64,000 bases of DNA from Branchiostoma floridae (GCF_000003815.2 NC_049983.1:10510699-10574698); one strand, 5' to 3'. Shown: positions 25,242-36,500, counted from the first letter of the stretch. Numbers and translations: made by a program. Notes: generated from the letters alone by a model not told the origin.

Positions 25242-28200
25242 TTATATGTCATAGTCATATCTAAACCTGGCTGCCCTTATAGCATCTTTCTTGTTCCTCG
25301 GGATCTTGTGGAACGGAGCCAGGTCATTAAAGCAAGTGTCCCAGACTGAGTCCACCGCTCTGGCTGCCTCCTCATCTGTACAGTTTCTCACCACCTTCAC
25401 CGAGTCCTTCGCACGCTGCCACACACAGGTCTGATGAAGAGGAAGTACTGTCAGTGTGTACTCGTATTTGTATGATTATGTGCTATAGTTATTTCATCTT
25501 TACCAAAACGCAAACTGTCAGGTTAGTTGTGATAAGTCATATAGTGTAATATGATGAACACATGCATGTGAAGCTGGGGTGTTATAATGAGCTATCGTCA
25601 TCAGTCACTGCATTTATAGTTTTGGAAAGTCCTATAGCTGCATTCAGTCTTTCTTCATCTTTTTCCGCTGTGCTTTGCATCCTGCAAGCTTTCTCAGCTT
25701 TTGGAGTTTCTTTACTATTGTAGGAAGGGCTCTGTGCTTTAGGCTTGCTTTCAGCAAGCAGAGCAGGTTGACACAATGGGATACATACAGGTACAGATAC
25801 TGTTACCTGGTTATACTGGCTTTACCGATGTCAATATGAGAATGCTCAGTGCTGACCAAAGTGTGCCAGCCGTTTCACAATATATTTCTTTTTATTACAA
25901 GTGTCATGTTATACATGACAAGGACAACATATGAGCAATCTGTGACATGTAAGTTGAACAACATTATACAAGAGTATTCAAATTTTCACATTTACCTGAT
26001 GGTGTTTTTTAACACCTTTGAGCTGCAATCTCCTCAACTCCCCAGAGAAACTGCAGTCCCCACTCAAGTTGGCTGCTCGGATCTGAAGTGGGGAAAAAGG
26101 ATGTGTCATTGACATGATCTAAACTGAAAAATTCATCGTCCTAAAACAATGACTATACGTCTGTGTCAGACCATTGTGAATGTCATTCAGTACCAGGGAC
26201 AAAAATGCCAGTGTCAGCTTGAATGTCATTCAGCACCAAGGACAGGGAAGTCAGTGTAAGCATCAGTCAGGAATAGGAACAACAGTGTCAGTGTGAATGT
26301 CATTCAGCACCAGGGACAGGGATCTTAGTGTCAGTGTGAATGTCATTCAGCACCAGGGACAGGGATCTTAGTGTCAGTGTGAATGTCATTCAGGGACAGG
26401 GATCTTAGTGTCAGTGTGAATGTCATTCAGCACCAGGGACAGGGACAGGGATGAAAGTCAGTGTGAATATCATTTAGCTCCAGAGACAGGGATGGCGGTG
26501 TCAGTGAGTGAACAGTGTGAACATTGGCTTGATGCTACCTTCAAAAGCACACTTTAGTTTTGTCCGTCATTCAACAACAAAAAAGTGTGGGCTGAAGTAT
26601 GCGGGCTGAAGTATCTTTCCTCACCTCGGAGCAGGCGACATGTTGGAGGTTGTTGTACCAGTCCACTTTCCCACGGCAGTGGTCGAAGGCATGGATGAGC
26701 TCATGTGTCAGCACCCTGTTCATCATGCCCTGGGAACTGATGATGTTCTGGCACAGGACAACCTGAGGTGGAAGGATGTAAGGTACACTTTTAGTTAGAA
26801 ATCTAGTCCTTGACAAAGGCTTATAAAATCTTTGGGAGAACAGTCTACTTCCATATGCTTCTGGTTTTATCAGTCACTGTTCTTACCTATACCTATGTCA
26901 ATCCAGGTAGACATCCAGGTAAAAAAATATATGTCAGATGGCAATTACTCAAGCAACCTTTCCCCATTGACACTGTTATATGTCAGTGACAGTGTGACTG
27001 ATTAAAGGTACTGGATGCTACCTGAAACGTATGACCATTTCCAAAATCATATCCAGTTTCTTGAGTAAATGCCATTTGGTGTATTTATCACCTGTGTTGG
27101 ATTTAATGTAACTATCTGTAATGTCTTTCCTGTTTCAGTGTCTTATAAGCCCACATGGGCTGGGCAAACTGCATAAGTGGTCACAAACATGCTACTGCAC
27201 ATTCATTTAATTTATTCATTGTACTTGTTCTTCTTGTTATTGTGTGAATACTGGGTAACACCCCTTAGCGTTGGGGCAATCCACCCAGGGCGCAGTACTA
27301 GTAGTAGTACTACTGTTTTATTGGCCACTCCTCAGGTGGCGTAACACCTCTTCCTTGAACTTAACATGATTAGCTTGAAGGGTGGTTGAATATGGTAGAT
27401 TGTATACTAACCTGATTAGCTTGAGGATCAAATCCTCCTGCCACCTGATAGCTGCAGGGTTCACAGGAGAAGTGTCGGTCCTTGTACATGGAGCTGCGGA
27501 GAAACATGCAGAAAACAACATTCAGAAGGGAAACCATCCTGGGACAAAGGTTAAAGATTCAATTCTCTCAGCAGCATTTTTGCCATATCTAACTAAGATG
27601 TCAAAGCCAATTAAAATGTATTCCTAGGACCTACCAATGATACTGTTTACTAGTCTAGGTACCATCAGGATAGTAGTTCGCTCCGACATTTATTATACAC
27701 TATATACATCACTTCTCGCTCTGACTTTTATTATAATGATAATAATATCGGGTATATTTTGCAGCCAGTAGGTACCCAAAGTGTGGGTAATGAGGCTGTT
27801 TAACCTGGTCGAGGCACCTCCTCGAGCACAGGACCCCCGTTTTACGTCCCTCCCAGAAGACGATTTCATGGAAAGCTTTGTGAGGCTACAGCAATCCGGA
27901 CTTCCTTGGTTGGTTCCCCATCCAAGTACTATCCGGACCGCGCGTTGCTTAACTTCCGAGATAGAGGGATCGGGTGTACCAACGCGCCATGCGGCCTTAG
28001 CATTATAAACAGTCGTTTCTCTGCTATTCCGTCTGGGAACCTTGACATCTCTAAAGTGCCTTTCCCAAGGGCACAACATCGGGACAAATCAGCGGTTTCG
28101 AACCTGTTACCTCTGGGATCTGGGTCAAACACCTTACGGATTGTGCCACACGATACCACTGTACCTAGAAATGATCAGTATACAGAATTTACGACAGTAA

Positions 28201-29690
28201 CATGCATTGGCATAATACCGGTCATAAGCCTTATACCGGTCGATTAAAAATAGTGGAACTTAAAGAGATCTACACATGCAACAATAGTTATTTCTGAGGT
28301 ATGCACACTTCAGACATCTACGTGTCCAATACATAATTTACAAAGCATCGATAACAATACATTCGAAGACAACAAGGCCAAAAGTTTTCAGGTCATTTTC
28401 AGGGCAGGCGAGCTCGTCGTGGGACAAACACACTGTCACGTTCATCGCCAGATTTGTAGATAATAATCACATGTGCTCACGGCACAAGACGAGCATGATT
28501 CAACAGCAATCTTGAATTTCTTTTGGTGACCTACAACTCGTGTAAAAGTGTGAGGAACCGTTGCATTATCGCCCGGATCTACGGCTGAATGGGTCAAATT
28601 GAACGTACGCCACCATTTTCCCGCCATTTTTAATGCTACGGCCAGCAGTAAAGTTTTACGTCATAGCGGTTGTGACGGACCAAAATTAAATGAAAATTCT
28701 TGTCAGTATACGCCCATTTTCTCATGACTTTTTGTATGCTCATGCAGATTTTTGTTTTGTGCAACTACTTACAGGAAAGAAAGGAACAACAGAGGATGTA
28801 TAAAGGTACATAGCGGCAGTTAATTGTGCCGTGTTTCGTTCGGCCGGTATAGTGCACCCCCTTCCAACCACGCGCCCGTTCTCCGTGCAATTCCGCGGTG
28901 TGTTCCAATTACGATATTATGTTTTTAGCAGGACCAGAGAGACAAAATAATTACACAGAAGNNNNNNNNNNNNNNNNNNNNNNNNNNNNNNNNNNNNNNN
29001 NNNNNNNNNNNNNNNNNNNNNNNNNNNNNNNNNNNNNNNNNNNNNNNNNNNNNNNNNNNNNNNNNNNNNNNNNNNNNNNNNNNNNNNNNNNNNNNNNNNN
29101 NNNNNNNNNNNNNNNNNNNNNNNNNNNNNNNNNNNNNNNNNNNNNNNNNNNNNNNNNNNNNNNNNCTTTTCTCTATAACCCTGTTTTTCATCCTTACATC
29201 AATATCTACGTTATGACTGATATCTTAAGCTATTTCCTCACGCCACACAGTCTGGATCTAACTTAGTCGTATTTTCTATGAATGATGACATGACATGAAG
29301 GTTACATCATGCAAAACGACGCTAAAACGTATATGGTAATACAAGCAATCATGTATACGGATTTACAAACACTCGTAGGTTCGTACTCTGGACTTTAAAC
29401 AAAGAAACAGACTTACTAGATTTCAGGGCAACCGTGAGCTTGGTCTTACACCTTGGGTGGTAGGTGTCGAACAGATTCTCGAACTTCCCGTACGGAGAGG
29501 TCATGTTTTCCCGGTACGTTTTGTCCCTCCCGTGGAAGAGATCATAGCCCAGATCCTCACGTTTGGGAGCTCCGTCATCACTCTTTTCATAGTCAAAAAA
29601 TTCTGCCTGTGCATTCTGAGCTGAAGCTGAGGTTTGGTTGGATGTGGAAGGTTCAGATCCAGCAGCATGGTTTCCACCGGCGTGCGCCAT
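25242..29690 (-). CDS. ATP23: ATP23, mitochondrial inner-membrane metalloprotease (one internal exon not seen)
   Basis: ATP23 is an intermembrane-space zinc protease that processes Atp6 and assists ATP synthase assembly in yeast; the human orthologue is also called XRCC6BP1/KUB3. Minus-strand exons: 29690-29417 ([14 protein letters not shown]..., low complexity then [13 protein letters not shown]), 27493-27412 ([20 protein letters not shown]), 26762-26625 (VVLCQN...[17 protein letters not shown]...HVACSE), 26082-25996 ([20 protein letters not shown]), 25430-25242 (TCVWQRAKD...[20 protein letters not shown], stop). The HELIH zinc motif, the downstream HCR, and the conserved cysteines are all present. 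Exon 1 ends in phase 1 but the next visible exon needs phase 2, and the family segment between them (roughly 20-25 residues) is absent, so one exon is missing. It may lie in the gap at 28962-29165. The gene converges with OPTN. A 42-base minisatellite, SINEs and a duplicated segment lie in its introns. Confidence 0.92.
26165..26520 (-). repeat. Minisatellite in ATP23 intron (about 42-bp unit, about 8 copies)
   Basis: Tandem units of 'gtcagtgtgaatgtcattca' + 'gcaccagggacagggatctta' occur with some truncated copies. It is the reverse complement of the array in OPTN intron 3 at 15930-16140. Unit length and internal order agree between the two loci. Confidence 0.8.
27730..28005 (-). repeat. 5S rRNA-derived SINE (SINE3-like)
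   Basis: On the minus strand this reads 'ccgatccctctatctcggaa', 'gttaagcaacgcgcggtccg', 'gatagtacttggatgggg' and 'aagtccggattgctgtag'. In order this follows the 3' two-thirds of 5S rRNA, including the internal promoter region ('AAGTTAAGCAAC', 'TAGTACTTGGATGGG'). It is followed by an unrelated body ('ggaggtgcctcgacc', 'cctcattacccacactttgg') and an AT-rich tail near 27730. The body makes it a SINE and not a 5S gene. It is adjacent to a tRNA-headed SINE in the same orientation. Confidence 0.8.
28030..28160 (-). repeat. tRNA-headed SINE, short copy
   Basis: The minus strand has a B-box-like 'ggttcgaaacc' at about 28099-28109, then 'gttgtgcccttgggaaaggc'. The same 'cccttgggaaaggcac' block follows the tRNA-like heads at 31515-31790 and 53083-53225. 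The A box is degenerate. It lies immediately upstream, in SINE sense, of the 5S-derived element. Confidence 0.6.
28197..28961 (+). repeat. Duplicated segment, copy A (matches 47357-48111)
   Basis: Both copies run from 'taacatgcattggc' to 'ttacacagaag' in the same orientation, 765 and 755 bases long, with high identity by eye and scattered small indels. Both include promoter-like sequence ('attttcccgccat', 'acgtcatagcggttgtgacg'). This copy lies in an ATP23 intron and runs into a gap, so its right edge is unknown. It could be a segmental duplication or a long unclassified repeat. A 61-codon minus-strand frame (28627-28442, [10 protein letters not shown]...) is broken by a stop in the other copy, so it is not called as a gene. 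Confidence 0.75.
28962..29165. other. Assembly gap (204 N)
   Basis: This run of N lies between ATP23 exon 1 and the next visible exon. It is a plausible place for the missing ATP23 exon. The left flank matches the duplicated segment at 47.36-48.11 kb; the right flank does not match what follows there. Confidence 0.99.
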
Positions 29691-29733
29691 GTTGATGTGT
29701 AATAGGTCAAAGGTGAGCAAAATCTCGGTGCAG

Positions 29734-29890
29734 TTCTAAAACTAATCGCCAGGAGTCGCTGCTAAACAGGACATGACGGAGAACATGCAACTGCATGAAC
29801 TGGGACATAGAGCGGCCCACGTACGTACGTACTACCAGTATTAAAGGTAGTCTGTGTTAAAATGACTGTTTTCCAGGAAGGACTATGATG
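29734..29890. promoter_or_regulatory. ATP23 5' flank segment shared with the Shisa-like gene
   Basis: The segment starts 44 bases upstream of the ATP23 ATG. Ordered blocks 'aatcgccaggagtcgctgct', 'aacaggacatg', 'aactgggaca', 'aaaggtagtctgtgtt' and 'actgttttccaggaag' recur at 51303-51428 in the same orientation, just before the start of the plus-strand Shisa-like gene. ATP23 reads leftward from this segment and the Shisa-like gene rightward from the other copy. Confidence 0.6.
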
Positions 29891-29987
29891 TCCAAGGGTA
29901 AAACTACCGAAGTCACGGGTTCCTCTCTCAAACTACCGAGGTCACGGGTAAATTTCTCATCACTCGGTATCCAGTGATAAAGTCTTT

Positions 29988-30074
29988 GAGTGCGGAATAT
30001 TTATCGTCACTAGTTTCGTCCAGTGATGAGGAAACTTCAGCTGGTAATCCAGTGACGACAAATATTCCGCACTC
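29988..30074. repeat. Inverted repeat upstream of ATP23
   Basis: GAGTGCGGAATATTTATCGT at the left is matched by the reverse complement ending ...AATATTCCGCACTC at the right; the arms are about 24 bases. A direct repeat of 'aactaccgaggtcacgggt' lies just before it (29903-29950). It is a small foldback element or hairpin with no coding content. Confidence 0.6.
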
Positions 30075-31514
30075 CGGGAAACCAACTGCTGGGACCCACC
30101 GTGTGTATTACGCTGCCGTTATTCAGTTTGTACTATCGTCGCCTCTTTTTCCTCGGCAAGTCCCCACACTCCCGGACCAAATCCGGCTATGGCGACATGT
30201 GAATTAGGGTGTTTTTGTTGCATATCAAAGTCAGCACTGAGGGTTCTATTCACCTCTTCTTTCACTGTCTCGAAAATGATGCATTCTACCAATACGTTTT
30301 CCCAAGGTCACTTGTTGGACAATGTCACATTTTGTGTTTTCGGTATACTAAAGTATATACATGCTACGTTGGTCTACACTATTTGTCCGTCCCCTTTCAT
30401 GTTACCTGCAATTAGCCCTAGGACAAGAACCTGTAATAATCATAATAGGCTTGATTGATGCTAAATCTAAGCCCTTTACATTGATTTTTGTATGTTTCGT
30501 TGAATTCTCTTCTTTTTATAATATTATATACGTGTAACGCCAAGGGTCATCTCAGCCATTGACATGTCAAACGATCTCCAACAAATATTATTTTCTCATT
30601 AATGAATTAAGAAATAATGGAGCCGTAGCGAATATTGATAAATGAACATGAAAGAATTCTAGATTTGATTTTGGGGGGCATATGGATGACATCTCCAGGT
30701 TTTATTACCCCTAATATATATTTTTTTTCTATGAGAAAATACAGCACTTCAAATGGTACATACCACTGCAATGAAGCTATGTTTTTCACGTGCATAATGA
30801 TGAAAACTACAAACGCAGTCGTTTGCAGAACTTGATATCGGCAATGATCTGTTGTTATTAAAAAATAATTGTTTTCATCTAATTAAAACGTCTTGTGTAT
30901 TCACGAACATCTGGTACAACTGACGTTACGCCATATAAAACGCACAGATACGCATACACTTCGTTCATATACATACGTGTATGTTTCCCTCCTTGTGTAA
31001 GTTGGTGTCACTGTAAGTTGACGCGTACAGAGAATTTGGAGCTTTTATAGTTTCGTAACTTTCGTTTCAAAGTATACTTTCTCTGCATTCTCTTCTTTGA
31101 GCTGTCGACATGTAAAGGTGGTTAATATAGACGTTCGCATCGCATTGGCCTGTCAACGACCTATAGGATGAGTTACACCACTCTATTTGACTCTGAGCTG
31201 ACGTAACCCATCCTGTCGGTCGTTGACCCCATGCTAAATATCTCGCCATCATATGAGGTCAAAACTCGCTTCGCGCTAGCGGTCGAAACCACTCGGATGT
31301 ACGTAGCATATAAAAGAGCCAGTGTTGCTTTGGTATTACTTTATTAGAGCGCAACTGTTCCTAGAGGAGTTCGTACATGATCATGCAAAGGAGGCTGGCT
31401 TTGTTTTCTTGAACTTTGACCTGTCGTGACCCCACTCTACAGGTTTGATCCTTCGTGAGGACTCGTAAACAACACTGCAGGTAACGTACTGTGTTACTGT
31501 TTTTACTCCTTTAT
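30075..31514. other. Intergenic sequence, nothing recognised
   Basis: AT-rich sequence between the ATP23 5' flank and the SINE at 31.5 kb. Short open frames here have no recognisable similarity or splice context. No terminal inverted repeats were noticed. Confidence 0.4.
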
Positions 31515-31790
31515 AACGTGACATAGCGCAATCGGTGGGGTGTTCGACTCATATCCCAGAAGTTCTGGGTTAGAATCCATTGATGTGCCACTAATTTTGA
31601 CCCTTGGGAAAGGCACATTTACACGACTTTCTTCACTTTCACTCAGGTGAAATAAATCCATAGCTCCGGCCTTCCCCAGGGTAGGACGCTAAAGGCAGGT
31701 CCCGTGTTTGAAGAGAGCCACACCTCGGGTACATTAAAGGACCCACCGTGCTTATCGAAAAGGGTAGGTGTCTTTCCCAGCGTGTATGGT
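31515..31790 (+). repeat. tRNA-derived SINE
   Basis: The head shows a good RNA polymerase III A box (TAGCGCAATCGG) and a B-box-like GGGTTAGAATCC about 36 bases later. Then come 'acccttgggaaaggcaca' and a body with 'gagccacacctcgggtac', 'aaaggacccaccgtgctt' and 'atcgaaaagggtagg'. The body also occurs in OPTN intron 1 (14630-14790), and the 'cttgggaaaggcac' block at 28.05 and 53.16 kb. It is not a functional tRNA gene, since the cloverleaf is not closed. Confidence 0.75.
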
Positions 31791-31882
31791 TTAAAACTAC
31801 ATTGCTGTCGTATTGACATAATTGAGGTCACTTTATAGTAGCCCCGAATGGATGCTCGCTCCAGACCCTTGCGATTTAGCCC

Positions 31883-32399
31883 NNNNNNNNNNNNNNNNNN
31901 NNNNNNNNNNNNNNNNNNNNNNNNNNNNNNNNNNNNNNNNNNNNNNNNNNNNNNNNNNNNNNNNNNNNNNNNNNNNNNNNNNNNNNNNNNNNNNNNNNNN
32001 NNNNNNNNNNNNNNNNNNNNNNNNNNNNNNNNNNNNNNNNNNNNNNNNNNNNNNNNNNNNNNNNNNNNNNNNNNNNNNNNNNNNNNNNNNNNNNNNNNNN
32101 NNNNNNNNNNNNNNNNNNNNNNNNNNNNNNNNNNNNNNNNNNNNNNNNNNNNNNNNNNNNNNNNNNNNNNNNNNNNNNNNNNNNNNNNNNNNNNNNNNNN
32201 NNNNNNNNNNNNNNNNNNNNNNNNNNNNNNNNNNNNNNNNNNNNNNNNNNNNNNNNNNNNNNNNNNNNNNNNNNNNNNNNNNNNNNNNNNNNNNNNNNNN
32301 NNNNNNNNNNNNNNNNNNNNNNNNNNNNNNNNNNNNNNNNNNNNNNNNNNNNNNNNNNNNNNNNNNNNNNNNNNNNNNNNNNNNNNNNNNNNNNNNNNN
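31883..32399. other. Assembly gap (517 N)
   Basis: This run of N in the ATP23-P450 intergenic region could hide non-coding P450 exons or a transposon. Open frames drawn across it are meaningless. Confidence 0.99.
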
Positions 32400-32671
32400 G
32401 TCCGATTAATTATTTACCGTATTTACAGTGCATAGCGACAGGTTGCCAGCCACCGCACATAAAGAATCTGGGATTGTGCGATCTAGGTAAGACCAAGCTG
32501 AAATGAAAAGAAATATCCCTGCAAAGCCCGCAGCTGTGGACAAAATACAGACCGTTGACAAGAAGTTGAAATGATAAACACCTGTATATATATATTGGAT
32601 TTTCATTGACGTCATAGATAATTTGAATCCCCCACTTGTGCTTATTGGCAGGTTAAGACCGTTGAACTAGT

Positions 32672-32792
32672 AATAGGGCCTTCACACTGAAATAGAATTA
32701 GCAGGAATCAAGCAGAACCAGCCGGAATGAAGTATTTGCAAAAGTCGTGCCACATTCGGGGCCATTCGGTTGGGAATTCAAAATGGACCTTA
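32672..32792 (+). repeat. Truncated relative of the adjacent MITE
   Basis: The segment begins 'gggccttcacactgaaatag' and carries the same 'aattagcaggaat' and 'agccggaatg' motifs as the ends of the element at 32793-33269. Its own right end is missing, so it looks like a 5' fragment of a related copy next to the intact one. Confidence 0.45.
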
Positions 32793-33269
32793 TACCCCCT
32801 TCACACGAGAAAGAATGAGCCAGAATGCTGCCAGAATGTAACTTCTGTTTTATTACTGGGAATTCGTAATGTATTCTAGAAATTCTCACTGCATTCCAGA
32901 TATTCTTTTGGCCACATTCGGATAGGATTTGAAGTGGCTTACCGTTTCGGTTCTCCATCGAATGAGATAAGAATGTTTCGAATAATGTTGGGATGCCGTA
33001 GAATGCGGTCATACTGCAGTTAGAATAGTTAAGATACACTTAAAAAATCCACTTTGGATGCCATTCGATATATCTCCACTTCGAATGCACCTCGACAGTT
33101 TTTAACATGTCAAAAAATTTCGGGCCAGCCAAACGAACGGGCACAAATAGCTGGAATACAGTGAGAATATCTGGAACTCACTACGAATTGGCAGGAATCG
33201 GCAGGAATAGAAAAGAATTTTCATTTTGACGGCATTCCGGCTAATTCTTGCTCTCGTGTGAAGGGGGCT
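32793..33269. mobile_element. PIF/Harbinger-like MITE, 477 bp, TTA target duplication
   Basis: The left end is TACCCCCTTCACACGAGA and the right end, read in reverse complement, is AGCCCCCTTCACACGAGA. They are flanked by TTA at 32790-32792 and 33270-33272. Subterminal inverted similarity extends to about 38 bases ('gaatgagccagaatg' against 'gaattagccggaatg'). A TWA target duplication of 3 bp is characteristic of PIF/Harbinger. It has no transposase frame, so it is non-autonomous. Confidence 0.7.
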
Positions 33270-33361
33270 TTAGCAAAGACATCTTCGTGTGCTTTACGGG
33301 CTTGCACTGTAATCTAATATGGCACAGATGACGTCATATGAATAACATGTATAAGCTCGTT

Positions 33362-33468
33362 CACACCTCAGAGTACGCATGCGTGGCGATAGAAATTATG
33401 GGTAATGTATACACTCCACACCTCAGAGTACGCATGCGTGGAGATAGAAATTATGGGTAATGTATATG
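33362..33468 (+). repeat. Tandem direct repeat upstream of the P450
   Basis: Two near-identical units of about 51 bases ('cacacctcagagtacgcatg' then 'cgtgg.gatagaaattatgg' and 'gtaatgtata') lie with a period of 56. Each holds the palindrome ACGCATGCGT and a GCGTG core. They are 100-200 bases upstream of the P450 start codon and so lie in the promoter or 5' UTR. Confidence 0.8.
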
Positions 33469-33566
33469 TAATTTATGTGAAGGCACCTGCCAACGTGCAT
33501 GCATGCGCACACGGAAGTGTGAAAGACCTTATCCGCCTCCCCCCCCCCCTCCCTTTCCTTAGGACG

Positions 33567-36500
33567 ATGTGGCTGATGACGATTACTGTGGGGTTAGTGA
33601 CCCTGGTTTTGGTCACGTGGTTGAGGGACTATGTAAAACGATGGCGGATGCCCCCCGGACCATTTTTCTGGCCAATCATCGGGAACATTTACTGTAAGTA
33701 TCTTATGTCATGCATGTTTCCTTCCACTGGAACCCGACTGTTTCACAGCAAAAGCTGCCACCTTTTTGTTGATATTCTGTGGGTTTATGCCAATCAAGGA
33801 GGTTTATCAAGCACCTCCTTGTGCTAAATGTAAGTCGTTAGTCGTTCTTCTCTATGACTGTGTTTGGCGGCCAACTCAAAAGTTACATTCATTCACTTGT
33901 TTTTAACTTGTTCACTTGTTCTGAACTCTATTCATTCACTTGTTCTCAACTCTATCCATTCACTTGTTTTTAAATTCATTCATATCGCCCAGTTTTTAGT
34001 GGTAGGATGTACACCACCTGCACCGACCTCGCTAAGAAGTACGGAGACGTTTTCAGCCTGAAGATGGGCATGACGGACGTGGTTGTACTGAACAGTCTGG
34101 ATGCTGTAAAGGAGGCTTTTGTGAAGAAGGGAGTGGACTTTGCAGGCAGGCCTTACATATTGTCAAGTAAGTGATGTACATGTATAGCCATCAGGGTCAG
34201 GTGCGATGAGTGAAAGATAGTATAGCAGTAAAAGTAAAGGCTCAGAACTCTGAAACTACCGACCTTACTCTACAGACGTCTAAGAGGTGACCTCANNNNN
34301 NNNNNNNNNNNNNNNNNNNNNNNNNNNNNNNNNNNNNNNNNNNNNNNNNNNNNNNNNNNNNNNNNNNNNNNNNNNNNNNNNNNNNNNNNNNNNNNAATGA
34401 AGGAGGGAAGAACCAGGGAGCACAGCCTTCGCTTGCAAAGGTGTTCCACCAGGAACAACAGAAGACAGGGCTTCTTCAGCAATAGAGTTGTACCCTGGTG
34501 GTGGAACAAGTTGACGGAGGAGGTGGTGGGCGCACCATCAGTAAACTGCTTCAAGGAAAGGCTTGACAGGCTTTTGGACAACCATCCGGTAGTATATAAC
34601 TACAAAGCCCTGGACAATCCTCACAAACCAGCCATGGCAGTCAACTGACACAGAGTAAAGAAGCGGTCTATGAAGAGCGGTTCCAGGGAGTGCAGACTCC
34701 TACCAAACCGAAGAACTCTACTCTACTTTACTCTAGTATGTCTCATTGTATGTGGCTATGGCATGTAACTGATACTTGAGTTTGCTAGAATCTTGCTCTT
34801 CAGTTTAGCAATGTGTTCTTACTTGCATACCTTCTTCATACTGTTACAGTATATGTTGAGGCCTTGTTGTCATATCCACCCAACGTGACACAAGTTAAAG
34901 CATGACTTGACATCTTTTTCACAAAGTGGCTAATAAAATATGTGATTTTTTTTGCAGTGGACATATTTTCTGAAGGTGGAAAAGACATTGCCTTCACAGA
35001 CTACAGCCCTACGTGGAAACTGCACCGGAAACTGTTCCATGGTGCCATCAGGTATGGTTGAGACAGGGCGTAGCAAACTCTTGGTGATCTGCATCCATTT
35101 TGAATCAGTTTTTGCCTTTTTTTACATCAATGCTGATTCAATTATATCTGCGTGCATAACCTTTCGTCATCTTATCATAGCAATATAGCAATTTAGATTT
35201 AAAAAANNNNNNNNNNNNNNNNNNNNNNNNNNNNNNNNNNNNNNNNNNNNNNNNNNNNNNNNNNNNNNNNNNNNNNNNNNNNNNNNNNNNNNNNNNNNNN
35301 NNNNNNGAAAGAAAGCTTTTTCATACTCAGGGGCGGCGCTCTGGAACTTCCCTTTCGTCCCAATTAAGATCGGCGAGAACACTATCACAGTTTAAACGTT
35401 TATATGATCAGGACTAACGTACTCTGAATGCATATGATAATGGTCTGAAATGTAATCCGTCATGTCTTTTTCTGTTCACATTGGTATGCAAATTCCCATT
35501 ACTTATTTGATTTCACTTATGAGTTGGAGTTCTATTAGGATTAACGCTGTACAATTGATTTGCCTTATCTTGTCTTAGTTAAATTGCGTTATTCTTTGTC
35601 GATTCTTGCTAAGTTACCATTTATTTAATTTTATATTGTCATTGATTATTGTTATGTATGTACGGGGTTTCCCTCCAGGGATCTTTGAAAAACGCCGGCC
35701 AGGCGACATGTACCCCAGGATAAATAAATAAACAAACAAACAAACAAAATCGTATATTTTGCTTGAAATACCCGGAAACCTTATACAAACTCGTGCCCAC
35801 CGAGTTAATTTTATATATAAGTAATGTCAAAGATATGAGAAAGATTGGTAGAACATGCTCTATAACAATGACTTCATAATAGGTACACCATGGACGACGA
35901 AGAATTCAACACCCTGATGAAAATAAACAAAGACACCGAGGAAATTGTCGGGCAAGGTCTCCTTGCTGACGTCTACCCTTCACTTCGGTTCCTGCCTTCA
36001 CCGAGTGAGTGTATTCTCAGGACTTTGTACAGCACCATTGACTCGTCTTCCGTATAAATATTAATAATCTGGACCTATTTGGTGTGAGCCAATCATCGCA
36101 CACTGCCTAGTTTATAAATAGTTGCTTGTAATCAAATGAAACCTTGCTGGTAAATTTTGTACTGTTGTTGTCATTGTATGCCATTGGTGACAAAGGGTAA
36201 CACCCATCTTGCTTATAAATATTCATGAGCTTTCCTTAGTTCGTGTACATCCAATCAGCGTACACTGCCTGGATTTCAAATGGTTGCTTGTAATCAGGAA
36301 CTGTTGTGTTTGTATGCCATCGATGATATTGGTGACACCCGTCTTACTCATAAATAGTAATGAGCATTGCTTAGTTCGTGTACATCCAATCAGCGTCACT
36401 GTCTGAATTTCAATGGTTGCTTGTAATCAAATGAAACCTTGCTTGTAATCAGGGACTGTGGTGTCTTTATGCCATTAATGACATAGCTGACACCCGTCTT

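Noticed and set aside
25582-25776. 64-codon minus-strand frame as an extra ATP23 exon
   Set aside because: The previous and next ATP23 exons join directly in phase (25996 to 25430). No splice sites or family similarity support it.
27885-28005. 5S rRNA gene
   Set aside because: Similarity is partial, with many changes, and it continues into a repeat body with an AT tail, as in SINE3 elements.
31822-32435. 195-codon frames across the N run
   Set aside because: They consist almost wholly of unknown bases.
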